From: Spirometra erinaceieuropaei
Lineage: Eukaryota > Platyhelminthes > Cestoda > Diphyllobothriidea > Diphyllobothriidae
Direction: 5' to 3'
Assembly: GCA_902702965.1 (NCBI GenBank)
Contig: CACRXP010000015.1
Location: 722,353 to 786,352, forward strand
Length of the DNA: 64,000 bases
Below, in pieces: positions 1 through 11,710 of this stretch. The position numbers and the translations under genes were made by a program. The notes below the pieces were generated by a model. It was not told the DNA's origin and searched no databases. It saw only the letters and a list, made by a program, of their open reading frames with translations. How positions within the stretch are numbered: the first letter of the stretch is position 1; each line of letters starts with the position of its first letter.

Positions 1-3000
1 AGCATCGATGCAAATTTCCCTTGCACCTAGCGAGCTAGATTCAATACATTTATTGATGCTGCGTGAGGGATGGAAACCATGAAACCTACAAATTTTAACT
101 CATTGGTATCGGCCGAAGCCAACTCTTGATAGGGGTATCGTATGTGACCTACGTAGTCTTTATACTTAAGAAATCTTCACTTATTTTATTAAGGCGTGTT
201 TTGCTATGGTTTGCAAGGTTACATACTTTTAAAAGCATTATATGGTAAAGGGAACATAACTCAGATAGTAATATTAATGCTAAAACTAAACCATTCTCTA
301 AGCTTCACACTTAGTCTATTTACGAAGCTAACGTTAATGCTAGTCTGATCCCAATATTAGTGGTTAATGCTATGGCTAGGGTTAAGGTTCGGTCTAAGTA
401 CCAATGTTACGGTTGGGATCAGATAAAGGTTTTAAGGTGAAGGACAGGAATAATATTAAGGCTGTTTTAGTGTTAGGCTTAAGGATTGCAGACGGCCCCA
501 ACCCTAGTTAGGCCGGTTTATAAACCAGTTCGGTTAACGAGTTACGGTTTTGGCTAGACTCTAACTGATCCTTATCTAATTGGCGTTCCACTCTTAAACG
601 CCAAAAACAATGAGCGCTCATTCAAGGTGATAGCTTGTTCTCCTGCGGTTCCACACCTACGCCACAGTTGGCTTATACTCTGCCTGCCGTTTTGACTCCT
701 TCAATGAACTGATGAGGTTCTTAAGTATTCGTCGTATATAGGCTAGGACTGCCTTTTCAACTAACCCGTGCCAGGGTTAGATAGTGATTTTCGAAAAATT
801 TATTGATCAAAGTCATGCACTAGAACTACGCGGACGACTACGCTGGTAAAGTAGATTACAGCGCATATAGTCTGCCCACTATCTTATATGTTTCTAAACG
901 CAGCATGACCTTTGTGTCGTTCAGGCGTTCCTATGAACAGTCTTCGTTGTTCGGAGGTCAGCAGCAGTCCATTCGCGGAGTCTTGCAAGCGTTTCACACA
1001 ATACACCAGTCTAGGAATTAAAGTGATAATACATATCAAGCCGCTCATGTAGCAAGTTAAGGCATGCGGCGCTTCTCGGTTCCACCTGCTCGCCTGATCC
1101 GAGACTTTACGTAGCGTCTGATAGGCGGGATGCAAGTCTATAGCTAGATTAATTGAGCTAGTCCAGGGTCAACTTTCGATTTCAAGTCTAGCCATTTTCT
1201 TATTGGCCCATTCGATCACCCTCAGCTTCTCATAAGCGAAACTGGTTCTGCAGTTGAACGTGACCATAGACCACAGACAGCTTCTTAAGGTTGACTGTAA
1301 GTTAATGCCCATGCACTCATGTACCAAGGCGTTTGCCCGTTTCACCAACATACCTCACATCACAATTTTGATATGGCATGCTGTAAACTACTGCTGACTT
1401 TTCTGTTACCGGTAGCGAGTCTTTGGGCCTCATGCTTTGCTGTCTGTTTGTTGATTTCGGTCAACGTTCGTGCATGCAGCACAACTTTAATACGAAACCA
1501 GAGGAAAGGCTAAACAACTCGAGGCCAGTAGTAGTAATAAGCCCACTATTTTGATTATGGAAATGGGAAGTTTATAAAACGTCAGCGCGAATAAAATTCT
1601 GCTGAATATGCTGCAGTCCAGATGCGAGATGCAGCTTTTTATCCTGAGTTTCTACTGCCTATACACTTAAAGAATGATGTAAAATAGTCGTGTGGGTACA
1701 AACCACGTCCATCAGACTTCTAACTAGATCTAAGTCTATAGATTTAAATCATCATAATTAGAAATGTGGTTATGGAAGAGGACGGTTGCGGGATATGAAC
1801 TCTGCAAAGTAACCTAAGCATGAAAAGGAAAAATTAAGCTTTACAGAATTTAATGAATCCAGTCCACTAGTCAGTTAACATAAAAGACTGCAAGAGACAG
1901 GCCGAACGCGACAGCTACCCTAAATGTCTTTGAAAACACCACAGGCGTGCTTTTTTTATTCAGCGGCACAGAAAAACACTGGGCTCAAGGGCAGGATATG
2001 CCATATTCAATGTTGTCTTCATTCTGCATCTACGGGCCATAACTGCAGTTTTTCAGACACTTAGGTTTGTTTTCTATATAATCTGCAAAATCAGCGGAAA
2101 AAAACAAGCATTCAGTCTAGGGAGGGGTAAGTCTTCGAGCGTTCGTAGGCGTCATTAGTGGATGATGGTGGACCAATGAGTCCACAATCAAAGTCGCTAA
2201 CATAAAGAACTACACATTTTGCCAGTTTCTGTCCTCATCTTTTATTGTACACTCAAATTCCTCTGAGTCACTGGTTAAATGATCTATTTTGTTTTACATC
2301 CCATGAAATGGACTGAATCGTCTGAACGGTGTTAATACTTTCAGCACGGACGCCGGGGTGGATATGGTGTAATCGCATGTCAGTAAAAATATCCAGAGTC
2401 CTTGTTCCCGTAACTGTTAAGTCTCCCGACTCTCCGTGCAATGCTCATGTCTATCTCATTGCCTCTAGAGATTTCACGGCACTCCCCTGAAGTCGCCTAC
2501 AACGCCGCACTCCCCACAGGGTATTTAACTTAACTGCCGGTTTTATCGCTTTATTCTGACAGATCTTCTCTCCAGTCAAACCTACCGGCGAGTTGAATAA
2601 GGGAAGAAACTGCCGAATTCCATTACATTGGCGGAAAATGCTGACGGTTGTAGAAAAAGATTCGACATAAGTGCCACGCAAATATGTGCGCGATTTTATC
2701 CGCATATATGTACATACGGTTTTCCCAGGCTCTGCCCATCTCCCTTCTGTATACTGAATCATGATGAATTCTTGTAGTATGAAATATTAGTATATATGCG
2801 AAATTTTTTTCCGTTCCTGTTACATGTATATGTATTCGCCCAATTCTTTCTCCCGTGTCGATCGGGCGCAAATAAGTAATTAACAGCTCCCTTCAGGTTC
2901 ATCGAAGTTACGAACTACTATCCGTTCTCCACTCTTTGCTCTATGTGTTTTACAATCAACGTCCGTGACCACTGCACTTTGGTATGCGTAAAGGCGTGTT

Positions 3001-3285
3001 CTGATTTCACTTCCGCTTGCTGTCTGTAGTTTCCAGATCACTTCTCTTCGACAATGTTCCCACCATGACGTCTTTAAGCAGAATAGGAAACCCTTTGTAT
3101 CCGGCCTTCTCTATTTGAATTCACTGGGTCCAACTTATCCAGTCGCTGTCAACTTAAATCGATATTCAACTTCTAAGTCATCCAAACACCTAAATGGTCT
3201 ATCATTTTGAAAGAAATCTGTTAAATCATTGACTTCATCTACAGATGAATGTTCTTGAGTTTCGGTCGTGGATTTTCACTGACAA
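1..3285. other. intergenic, no gene recognised
   Basis: No coding exon, RNA gene or recognisable transposon was seen. The open frames here (for example 884-1135, 1169-1351 and 2451-2871) are short, lack family motifs and look like chance frames. Positions 270-540 are enriched in degenerate TTAGG/GGTTA-like words, which may be old low-complexity or interstitial telomere-like sequence, but no regular unit is visible. Confidence 0.5.
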
Positions 3286-3289
3286 ATAT

Positions 3290-3415
3290 TGCGTTAAGTG
3301 TATATATTACTGACAACATTTTAGTACCATGTTTATTTAAAGCTGGATATTGCATGTACCGTTTACTATAGGGTTTTCAAAGGCATTGCCTATTTCCCCT
3401 TAAAATATATTGACC
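3290..3415 (+). mobile_element. detached 3' end of CR1-like LINE
   Basis: This carries the 3' untranslated signature shared with the LINEs at 9735-9790 and 40080-40143. It has a TGCATGTACCG-like stretch, then AGGGTTTTCAAAGGCATTGC, then a CCTATT..CCTTA stretch just before the end. No coding sequence precedes it, as expected for heavy 5' truncation during target-primed reverse transcription. The family match rests on comparison within the window only. Confidence 0.65.
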
Positions 3416-4090
3416 TTTACTAGCCTAAGAGCAGGCCAGGTACATTATTTGAATGACTCCACTCCTCACGTATGAGGGGCTGGAGTTAGCATTGGTAATC
3501 TAAACACGTTGTGTGCCAGAGCCCAGGTAAGGGGATATCAAATTCCAAAGTTAGCCACTTATCCCAAAAAAGGAACTTTCGAGAGGAGGAGGGTATTGCC
3601 AACAAGATCAAAATCTTGATGAAGTCGAAATAGACTGTACAAAGTAGAAAATCATTGTCCCTAGATTCGAGAACGTGATCAAATAACGAGAGCTGATAGG
3701 TGTCACAAGACCGAGCTTTGGAGGATCCGTGCTCAGTAACACTTAGTAGGCTTTTCGCAGTTAAGCGACACATCATCTGATCTTTAGTTAATGTCTCGAA
3801 GATTTTAGAAACTGCTGGGAGGTTGTTTATTGACTGAAAATCGTCAAACGACGTAGATTGGCCGTGCTTGGGGAGTCAGTATAATTCATGTTTCAGTATT
3901 CAGTATTTTGTCGTCCCCGCACTTTTTTCTTTAGTGGAACGAAACGAGAAATATGCGGATCTAAAACTTTTTACATTTTAGCGGTGTTAACATTCACACA
4001 AGAACTTAGGAAGAAATCCTTACAGTCGTAGGAATTAAGGCGTGTTAATATTTCGGCTGAATGAGCAAATCGGAAGTCGAGGAAATCTTT
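3416..4090. other. no recognised feature
   Basis: Nothing was recognised. The minus-strand frame 3776-3486 has no family motif. Confidence 0.4.
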
Positions 4091-4099
4091 TCTTTGGGG

Positions 4100-4600
4100 A
4101 CAAAATTTTATCAACCGGGAGTTCTAGCGTAAGGAAAACTATGTCGTGGACTGAGCCCGGAGTGGGCATAGGGATGACAGTGACAAAGGCACGCAATCTC
4201 TACAGAAAATGAGGTCAAATCTATTTTATCCTCGAGTGAGGAAATCGGCAGCCTGATTCCACACGCCAGCATCCACCGTCTCGAGTGAATCTTCGAACTT
4301 TTGGGACCGCAATGCGCAGACCAGCGTACTTCTTTAAGATTCAAGTCATTTGCAACCAACTGATACTTAGAGTTTAATACTGCCGCGGTATGAGATGCCA
4401 GTGGGCGACACCGATCAAAGCCTTCATTGGCTTTGGGTGGACGATACACACAGTCGACGAGTAAAGCGTACTTATATTTAGATCAACCTGAAGCTACCAG
4501 CTATCTCCCACCGCAAAAAATGGGCAGTGTTCTGTGGCAGAAATGTAAGCGTTTTCTTAACGTAGATGCGGCCTCCCCCATTAGGCCTGTCTTGACGTTC
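4100..4600 (-). pseudogene. LINE endonuclease fragment
   Basis: The minus-strand translation keeps the core of an apurinic-like LINE endonuclease: VYRPPKAN, then DRC, a hydrophobic helix, then NDLNLKEVRWS and CGPK. The same order is seen in the plus-strand element at 40860-41150 (LVDSICRSPNAGGNFDRC, VDDFNLHKVRWS, SGPKK). The conserved GDFN-type catalytic segment has become NDLN, and the frame breaks after about 60 residues, so the copy is dead. The upstream boundary near 4600 is set where similarity to 40850 fades. This is a 5' and 3' truncated relic of the third LINE lineage in the window. Confidence 0.7.
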
Positions 4601-6955
4601 ATTAAGAATATACGTATAGCCTTGAAGAGAGAGAGCTCAAAGTCAGCTACAGAGGCAATTTCTCGTGTCTGAGTTACTAAAACAATACCCGGTCAGTGGA
4701 TGCACAACAGCGTCTGAAGCAAGGGCATCTTATTCAGCAAAAGGGTCTGCATTTTGAACGGAAAGTTTAAGGGAAAGATTATTTATTCCTGAGGGAGGTG
4801 AGCTACATTGTCCATTAAAAGTGTCCGATATGAATAAAGAAAAGTAGGGTTTGGAGGACTAAATGACGGGCAGGGAGGCCGGTTACTATCGTCGGTTGAT
4901 TTATGTTTAGCTGGAAATCAACAGGCAGGATACCGTAATGTATTCTCGCCTAGGTAGAACTGAGAACAGGGTGGGTTAACTGACCCAGTATGAACATTTA
5001 TATGAGGATTCTACTGGTAAAACTATCTTTGAGGGAACATGTTTGACATTCTCGTTCCCCTGAGCGTTTGTTTCTTCGGAAACTAAGGAGCGTCATCGAT
5101 ACTGACATTGTCTTACCATAACGTTCGGACACGGCAAGTATGGCATCTGCGCAATATGATTTACTGTCGTCCGTCGGGATGTCTGCCTGAACGTAACGTT
5201 AGTTTAAACGATGAAAGTTAAGCAAATATGTAAACAACAGAAGAAGTAAAACGGGCAGCAATAAAGTCACATCAGCAGAGTGACGCGCACCAACGCCACG
5301 GCATAAAAAGTATAATAGCGCCCTTTGTGAGACGCACACACAGCACGAAAAATTCGTCAGTTAAACAGAGCGAATGTACAAAACACCGTCTGGCTGGTGA
5401 AAATGAGGTGAGCACATATCTCAAGAAGTGGCGATATGAGTAAATCACATTGATATCGGCATGCTATTAGGGGTATTTCAGGATGGTAGACCTTTATGTA
5501 TGCCAATTAATGGAAATCTACTTATTTATACAAACTAACAGATCGCGACATCATGCACGAACCTTGAAAAAATGACAATCAGACTTTTGCCCACAGATGT
5601 TGGACACGGCGCTTTTCCCTTTCTTCTGGAGGTTATTTGTTTTTACATTACATGAAAGTTGGTAATTCATGTGTTTATCAATAATTAGGGAATATACCTC
5701 TTTCCTAGACGAAAATATTGTCATGCTGTCTTCGGAGGCTTTTCTAGAATATCTCAGATAGATGGAAATGAAATGCATGGTGGGCGACCTTGGGGTGAAA
5801 AATGTCGAGAGTTTCCAGGTTTCCATCTTAACTCCGACTACGCTGTAGCTTAATAAGACGTCGGACAAACGTCCCGATCAAGTTTCAGCAGAAGCTGGCA
5901 GAAAACCGTTGAAAACAGTTACGATGCATTAAATGCAATTTGCAGTATGCAAAGAACTACCAAACAGGCATAATTTAGCAAAAACCTAAAAGGGAATTAG
6001 AACTAATGGCTTTAAAAGAAACAAATGCATGCCAACAAAAAGATAACGTAGAAATTTAACGCTAAGAAATGTTCTAATGTCTAATAAAAGTCTCTTGTTA
6101 TATCTGTAGTTTATTATCGAATTTGAAACCATGCCCCAACCGGTTTGGTGATATTTATTCCTGCGCAGAAATCGAAGGTATGGGAGACAATCACTCTACC
6201 CACCTTCTTTTTCTGATCATAAGGCAGCCGTTTCTGTTCGAGGATATGCAACAAATGTGCCTGGCGATGTCGTGCTCGATAAAGATGACCGCTAAAGCTT
6301 CCATTGTCCTGACTTTGGAGTCCGTTCCGTTTGCATCACTTTTGAGCGGTTTAAGTTCCCACATATGACTTCTAGAGCAAAAAGTACCTCCTAAACGCTT
6401 GGATGTGTTGTCCTCAGACTCTATCACGGAATCCCCCTGTCAGCGAATATGCTTATAATTTCCTGATGGAGACACAGAAAACTAAAGTAGATGAGTAAAG
6501 CTCTGTCTCAATGTCCTACCATATTTAATGGTCTGTTGTCACTTTAGGCCTGACAGTTTCTACCTTCCGGATGCCCACATCGAGTTCGTAAGCAGTCTGG
6601 TCGACTTATTTGGTTTCCACTGCCTCCTTCCACGGTGAAGGTTATCTTGGACCTTCCAACTGCACTTTCAAGCACCAGTCACAGAAACTTCTGCGCCTGA
6701 CCATCATATATCATCAGCTCTCCCCGAGTTGGCACAATCAGACGTAACCCACTGTCACCACCTCACTATGAATTGCTTCGTGCGCTTTGTAGTGGACAGA
6801 CACGTTTGTATGTGATGAGATCACAAGCCATATTATCCAACCTAATGGCCAAACTTCAAAAAGATTGACTCCCAGAGACGAATCTGTGGAAACATACCAC
6901 TCAGTTTACCTCGAACACACGCCACCTGGACGGAACACGGGAAGAGGTGGTCAAC
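4601..6955. other. no recognised feature
   Basis: No gene or repeat was assigned. Short frames at 4427-4672 (+), 5551-5868 (-), 6123-6368 (+) and 6191-6427 (-) have no recognisable motifs and overlap on opposite strands, so none is called. Confidence 0.4.
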
Positions 6956-6968
6956 ACCCTGCTCATAT

Positions 6969-7373
6969 GTGTCAAATGAAATTGCGTGCTGTCAGCGAGA
7001 AATCTCCGATGGTGCGCCCCGAAATTTTGAAATAATTTCATGCAAGATATGCATCAAACAATTACCGACACTGAACCTGTATGTTGTCTATCGGCCTCCC
7101 AGCTCGAATGAAATCGCCGATATGGAATTACTTAGTGTACTGGAGTTGTTATGTAAGCAGGAGAACTTACCACTTCTGGGTGACTTCAACGCTCCAGGAA
7201 TAGACTGGAACATTACCCTAACAAACGCCCCGTCCACGTCATTTGACCAAAAGCTACTACAACTCTCCCTGAATGAATACCTCATTCAGCACATAGAATT
7301 CGGAACAAGAATGAGAGAAGGACAACGATCTAACTGTTTAGATCTCGTTTTCAGTAAAGAAAAGGACTCATAA
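6969..7373 (+). pseudogene. LINE endonuclease, C-terminal part
   Basis: The frame encodes the second half of an exonuclease-endonuclease-phosphatase type LINE endonuclease. VVYRPPSS is followed by the catalytic LLGDFNAPGIDW block and then a SNCLDLVFS block. The SDHIAF block, which holds the catalytic SDH, falls in another frame near 7397-7414, after a stop at 7373. In an active element this domain nicks target DNA to prime reverse transcription. The frame break and lost N-terminus make it a relic. Confidence 0.85.
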
Positions 7374-7375
7374 AG

Positions 7376-8061
7376 GAAGTCAATCCACAACCTCCACTCA
7401 GTTTAAGCGATCATATTGCTTTTACCTGCGTGTGCTCTCTCCTATCCAACCGACAACCAAAAATCAAGACGCGCAGAAATATTTGGAAGGGTGACTTTAA
7501 CGCAATGAGACGCACTCTTTTGGAGGAAACCTGGTTGGTCAACACAGAAGATTCAGACGAATTTTGGCAGGAATTTCGCGGGATTATAGAGCGTCTGATT
7601 GATTCCCATTGTCCAATAAAAATGACAAGACCATGTATGCGACCGCCGTGGGTCAATCCGACGACAAAAAGACCATGAAGAAGAAACAGAGACTCTGGAA
7701 CAAGTATTTGCAACTTCGAGATCCAAGGTCACTTGCCGAATATAAGGATCAGCGCAATAAATGCCGCAAAGAAATACGGGTTGCTAGAACTTCTTTCGAG
7801 CGTCGACTGATAGCAGAATCCATTACATGTCCCAAGAAGTTTTACGGGTACATCCGCAGTCGGAGGAAACATAGGGACGAAATTGCGGGTCTTAAGGATA
7901 GCCTCGGAAACTTATTAGTTGAAGTGCCACAGAAAGTGCGATTGCTGTCTCAGTTTTTTCAATCCGTTTTTACGGAGGACTCCCTAGAAGACAATCAGCA
8001 GTTTGAAATGGACCGAGACAGCCGGGCAGCTTCAAATGCGCGAAGATATTGCCGTCATTAA
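7376..8061 (+). pseudogene. LINE endonuclease end and endonuclease-RT linker
   Basis: This is read in two successive frames. The first (to about 7678) contains LSLSDHIAFTC, the end of the endonuclease, and a segment with FWQEFRGIIERLI and PPWVNP. The second (about 7669-8000) contains the basic linker KKKQRLWNKY and KKFYGYIRSRRKHRD. The same linker signature (RNRLWGRY, KILYGYIRS) begins the RT insert at 37990, which confirms the relationship. Frame changes around 7675 and 8005 are disabling. Confidence 0.8.
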
Positions 8062-9616
8062 AACCGTCGCCTTTTCCGTGGAAGAAGTCAGACGCGTCCT
8101 CAGTCAAATAAAACCTGATAAGTCTCCTGGACCCGACGGAATTCCCGGGCTGATAATTAAGGAGCTATCAACGGAGCTGTCAAAGCCTCTTTCGACTGCC
8201 TTTGAGCTGTTAATCAGAACAGGAAGGCTGCCCTCACAGTGGAAGACAGATAACCTCGTTCCATTGCATAAGGGAGGTAGCAGGATGACAGCAAGCAGCT
8301 TTAGGCCTATTAGCTTAACTTGCCTCCCTTGCAAAACGATGGAAGCTATAGTAAAGAACGCTATACAGCACTTTTGTGAAGAAAATAACATCTTGCAGGA
8401 TTTTCAACATGGCTTCCGGAGAGGACGTTCCTGCCTCTCAAATCTGCTAGCCTGTCTGGAAATCTGGACCAGGGCTCTAGAAGAGGGTTTTGAGGTCGAT
8501 GTCGTGTACATCGATTTCCGCAAAGCTTTTGACACTGTCCCACACCAACGTCTCCTTCCCAAATTGAGCACCATCGGCGTCCGGGGAGATCTTCTGAACT
8601 GGATTAGGGCGTTCCTGGTTGGTCGGAAACAACGTGTCTGTATCGGGGATGATATGTCAGAATGGCTGAATGTGACCAGTGGTGTGCCGCAAGGCTCAGT
8701 TGTGGGACCATTGCTCTTCATCCTTTATGTTAACGACAACCTTCAGGAACTCGACTGCGGCAAAATAATGTTTGCAGACGACGTTAAGCTCTGGCAAGTC
8801 ATTAAGGGTCCGAATGATCAGAGATCCCTTCAAAATAATCTGCACCGACTGCAAGCGTGGTCGAAGAAATGGCTTCTAGATTTCAATGTGGAGAAGTGTG
8901 TCGTCCTTCATCTGCGTCCAACCGACTCTCATTCAAATGAGAGTCCGAGGACTTATCACCTGAAAGATATAAAGCTCCCCGAAGACTCTTCACAGAAGGA
9001 TCTCGGGGTTTGGATACAGAACAACCGGAAACCAACGCTGCAGTGCCACAAGGCTGCAAAAAACGCCATGGGAGTACTGCATGCAATAAAAAGGGCTTTC
9101 GTTAACTTTGACCAAGACCTTTTTGGGAGAGCTTACGGCACATTTGTTCGGCCCCACTTAGAATATGGCATGCAAGCATGGCGGCCATGGCTAGTAAAGG
9201 ACCACGCATGCATCGAACGAGTACAACGGCGTGCAACAAAGCTGGTAAACGGTCTAAAAAGCCAATCCTACACAGACAGACTGAATTGCCTTAATTTATT
9301 CCCTCTGTGTTACAGGCAGCAAAGAGGTGATCTTATCCTCGTCTACCAGATAATACATGGCCTTGAGCATGGACTTAAATTTGAGGACATGTTTCAGTGG
9401 CACCTTTCACCCAATCTTCGTGGTCACTCGATGAAGTTACGGACAACAATGTCCAGGCTGAATCTTCGTTCTGAATTTTTCACGCAGAGGGTAGTGGAGA
9501 AATGGAACGATATCCCTCAGTCAGTCGTGGAGGCTACATCCCTGCAACTCTTCAAGAAACGCTTGGATGATTATTTGTGTCCCCTGTTTTCCCTCGACAG
9601 TTTGAATCCGAACTAA
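8003..9616 (+). CDS. LINE reverse transcriptase domain (truncated ORF2)
   Basis: This long open frame encodes the RT of a CR1-like LINE, which copies element RNA at a nicked target site. The start given is only the left edge of the open frame (a TTG codon), not a true initiation site, because the upstream half of ORF2 is shifted out of frame. Visible motifs are KSPGPDGIP (about residue 46), PLHKGGSR, FRPISLTCL, the HGFRRGRSC block, motif A VVYIDFRKAFDTVPH near residue 166, motif B SGVPQGSVVGPLLF near 226 and motif C MFADDVKLW near 256. A thumb and C-terminal region follows, with FVRPHLEYGMQAW, QRRATKLV and the terminal WNDIP..VV signature. All catalytic aspartates are present, so this half looks recently active although the element as a whole is broken. 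Confidence 0.92.
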   Translation: MKWTETAGQLQMREDIAVIKTVAFSVEEVRRVLSQIKPDKSPGPDGIPGLIIKELSTELSKPLSTAFELLIRTGRLPSQWKTDNLVPLHKGGSRMTASSFRPISLTCLPCKTMEAIVKNAIQHFCEENNILQDFQHGFRRGRSCLSNLLACLEIWTRALEEGFEVDVVYIDFRKAFDTVPHQRLLPKLSTIGVRGDLLNWIRAFLVGRKQRVCIGDDMSEWLNVTSGVPQGSVVGPLLFILYVNDNLQELDCGKIMFADDVKLWQVIKGPNDQRSLQNNLHRLQAWSKKWLLDFNVEKCVVLHLRPTDSHSNESPRTYHLKDIKLPEDSSQKDLGVWIQNNRKPTLQCHKAAKNAMGVLHAIKRAFVNFDQDLFGRAYGTFVRPHLEYGMQAWRPWLVKDHACIERVQRRATKLVNGLKSQSYTDRLNCLNLFPLCYRQQRGDLILVYQIIHGLEHGLKFEDMFQWHLSPNLRGHSMKLRTTMSRLNLRSEFFTQRVVEKWNDIPQSVVEATSLQLFKKRLDDYLCPLFSLDSLNPN

Positions 9617-9800
9617 TACCCCTGGTCCCCACAAATATTTTCTCTGAGACAATGCTACTCAAATGAACCAAGTACTGTTTTAATAGTGAATATTTTTTGT
9701 TCGTGTACAGTTATTTATAACGAGCTGACATGTAATCAATAGGGTTTTCAAATGCTTTGCCTATTATCCTTACCAAATAAACTGAAATAAACTGAATAAA
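9617..9800 (+). repeat. LINE 3' UTR and short-repeat tail
   Basis: This follows the RT stop codon. It contains AATAGGGTTTTCAAATGC and TTGCCTATTATCCTTACC, the window-wide LINE 3' signature. It ends in ATAAACTGA-type units (CTGAAATAAACTGAATAAA). Short 3' repeats in place of poly(A) are typical of CR1-like elements. Confidence 0.8.
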
Positions 9801-9961
9801 GTCCACTTTCCAGCTTTATCAGCTCCTAGGATTCGCTTCAGTTCTATCGCGGCTACAATGTGGGATCAGCCGTATGATGGTGCGATTCCCCATTCATCAC
9901 TGATGAGGATGCCTGGCTCTTCCCTTCGAATCTTCGTCTTGCTGAACATGTCTCGTCCCAA

Positions 9962-10000
9962 AGGCTTTGCCTATTATCCTTACCAAATGAACTGAACTGA
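9962..10000 (+). repeat. second LINE 3' terminus fragment
   Basis: AGGCTTTGCCTATTATCC followed by TTACCAAATGAACTGAACTGAA repeats the end of the preceding LINE almost exactly, about 200 bp downstream. It is either a separate, extremely truncated insertion or a local duplication of the 3' terminus. Confidence 0.65.
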
Positions 10001-10091
10001 AAATCGAGCAACATATAGACCATTCACTAACATGCTTGTCCAGCCGGTATGAACAATGACCCGAAAAACATGGATTAGAACCCGGCGGGAC

Positions 10092-10165
10092 CGTAGATAG
10101 ATAGATAGATAATTTTTATTAAAGACCCGTCGGGGTCCCATCAAAGCAGTAGAAGGCGTAACGCT
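10092..10165 (-). repeat. LINE 3' end with ATCT tail
   Basis: Read on the minus strand, a GGGACCCCGACGGGTCTTTA block is followed by ATAAAAATT and then an (ATCT)n tail at 10096-10112. The same block in diverged form (GGGACTCCGATGGATCTTCA then ATAAAATTATT) ends the minus-strand LINE near 29640-29665, so this is a detached 3' end of that lineage. Confidence 0.65.
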
Positions 10166-11705
10166 CACAATAACGGAACATAACCAGGAACTTTCTCTTG
10201 GTGTGAGGGTTAATCATATTCCTCCGAGCATTACACCTCTCACTCCGTGTGGCGGCTACTCACACTTATTCATCCGCGCAGTGGATCATTAAATGGCCGG
10301 AAACCATATGCCTTTCAAACATGGAGGCCTCAACCACGATCCAGGCATTCCTGTCATGGGGTCGCAATCTACGGCACCCCACCCATCATAACCGCTCGTG
10401 GCATTTGGTTACTGCCCTTAGAGCTTTTCGACAACCCTCTAAGCCAAACGAGGGTTCAGTCCACCGCCTATCAACCAGCCACCAACTTGGTGGTATAGCT
10501 TTTTCGTCGTCACTTAGAGGTCCGGGCACGCATCATAGAGGAGCTAGATAATTGAATCTGTTATCACTAGTACCGTAGGTAATCCGTCCAGTCCTCAATC
10601 CGGACTCCAATTGCACTACCACTTAACCAATGCTAGTTGCCTCCCATCTACTTCCATAGCTTATCTGCAAAAGTACTTAGTTGCACGCGCCGGCCAGTTC
10701 AACAGCAGCAAGATGGGCCCTTCACGTTGCATTTAGAGCACCAAAGGTTGCCATACTTCCCACCGTGACAGGGAAACGGCAGTCAGAAGTTTACCACCTC
10801 AGGACTGCCATCCAAAGCCATATGTTGCCTTCCCTACTGCCCGTTTCTCTGGTCCCTGACCTTTTTCTCCCTCACCGCATCACTCAAACTGGACGCCATA
10901 TCCGCTTCCCCAACCGCCTGTTCCTGGCCCGAACTAACATTACGGCCCCAATATGCGGGTACCGTGGCGATCATTGTATCGTGTCCTGGAGGCTACCGCT
11001 TTTGCGCGTCGACCACTTTCTCGAGGCTCATATGCGTGAGCCCGATCCGAGGACTCTGAAGCACAACGTAGTCAAGCACTGGCATAATAGCCTTTCACCA
11101 TGTCGTCATTAAAAATGGTCGACCAGCATGAACCTCGGTAAAATCTACCCAACTGCCTGTGTGCCGTCGCCATGTACGGTTCGATAGCCAAGTATGCGTC
11201 TAGCTTAGTGTCCAGGTAGATATGACAGGGCATAGTTTCAGTTGTTGAATTACGAGACAGTTCAGCCCAGCAAGTTTGGCAAGTTCATGCCGTTTGCGCG
11301 AGTTTCCCCACAAACGCGGAGGATTCATTTCGATTAGTCGATGCACTTCTCCACTGCAGTACACCCCGCGCCTAAACATGGTCATTTGTCAGAACATTAA
11401 AGTTTTGTCTGTCGTAGGCAAGCAGGAGCCTCGCCGTGTGTGTAAAGGGAAGAATGCTATATTTTGTTTTAAAACCTAGGCTGTACAGTAGAAAAGCAGT
11501 GGAGAGGAGACTGGCGCTTGAAATGGAACAGTTATTTCTTATTGTCTCCCGAAGACCCTTTGTTTGTTTTCGCGACGTGAGACGCGCCCAGCTCGTCCAG
11601 ACGGCTGAGTTCCTTGAAGGAGTATTCGGCTGATCCTCGGGGCAGAGGCTTCATCTGAAAGGCGAATTGTCGTAGTTAACTCCTAATAAAAGTGTCATAT
11701 CCGGT
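10166..11705. other. no recognised gene; one 143-codon open frame
   Basis: The longest frame (10681-11112, plus) has no recognised domain, no credible start and no flanking splice or repeat signals, so it is not called as a gene. Nothing else was recognised between the LINE tail and the foldback element. Confidence 0.35.
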
Positions 11706-11710
11706 AGATA

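Larger units (their letters stand above)
6960..9800 (+). mobile_element. CR1-like LINE, 5' truncated and frameshifted
   Basis: This is a non-LTR retrotransposon. In order it carries the C-terminal part of an endonuclease (6969-7430), a linker (about 7430-8000), a reverse transcriptase (8003-9616) and a 3' untranslated region ending in short CTGAATAAA-like repeats near 9800. The N-terminal half of the endonuclease and ORF1 are missing, so it is truncated at the 5' end. At least two frame changes (about 7370 and about 8005) inactivate it. Domain order and the RT motifs fit the CR1/Jockey group; a more exact clade would need a tree. Its RT is a close relative of the one inserted at 37980-40141. 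Confidence 0.9.

Noticed and set aside
6550..6960. Possible LTR-retrotransposon fragment before the first LINE
   Set aside because: A few residues resembled an RNase H motif in one frame but no ordered set of motifs could be followed.
7411..9086. Minus-strand frames over the first LINE
   Set aside because: Shadows of the RT and linker on the opposite strand.
10681..11112. 143-codon plus-strand frame
   Set aside because: No recognisable domain, no ATG or splice context; kept only as a note for that interval.
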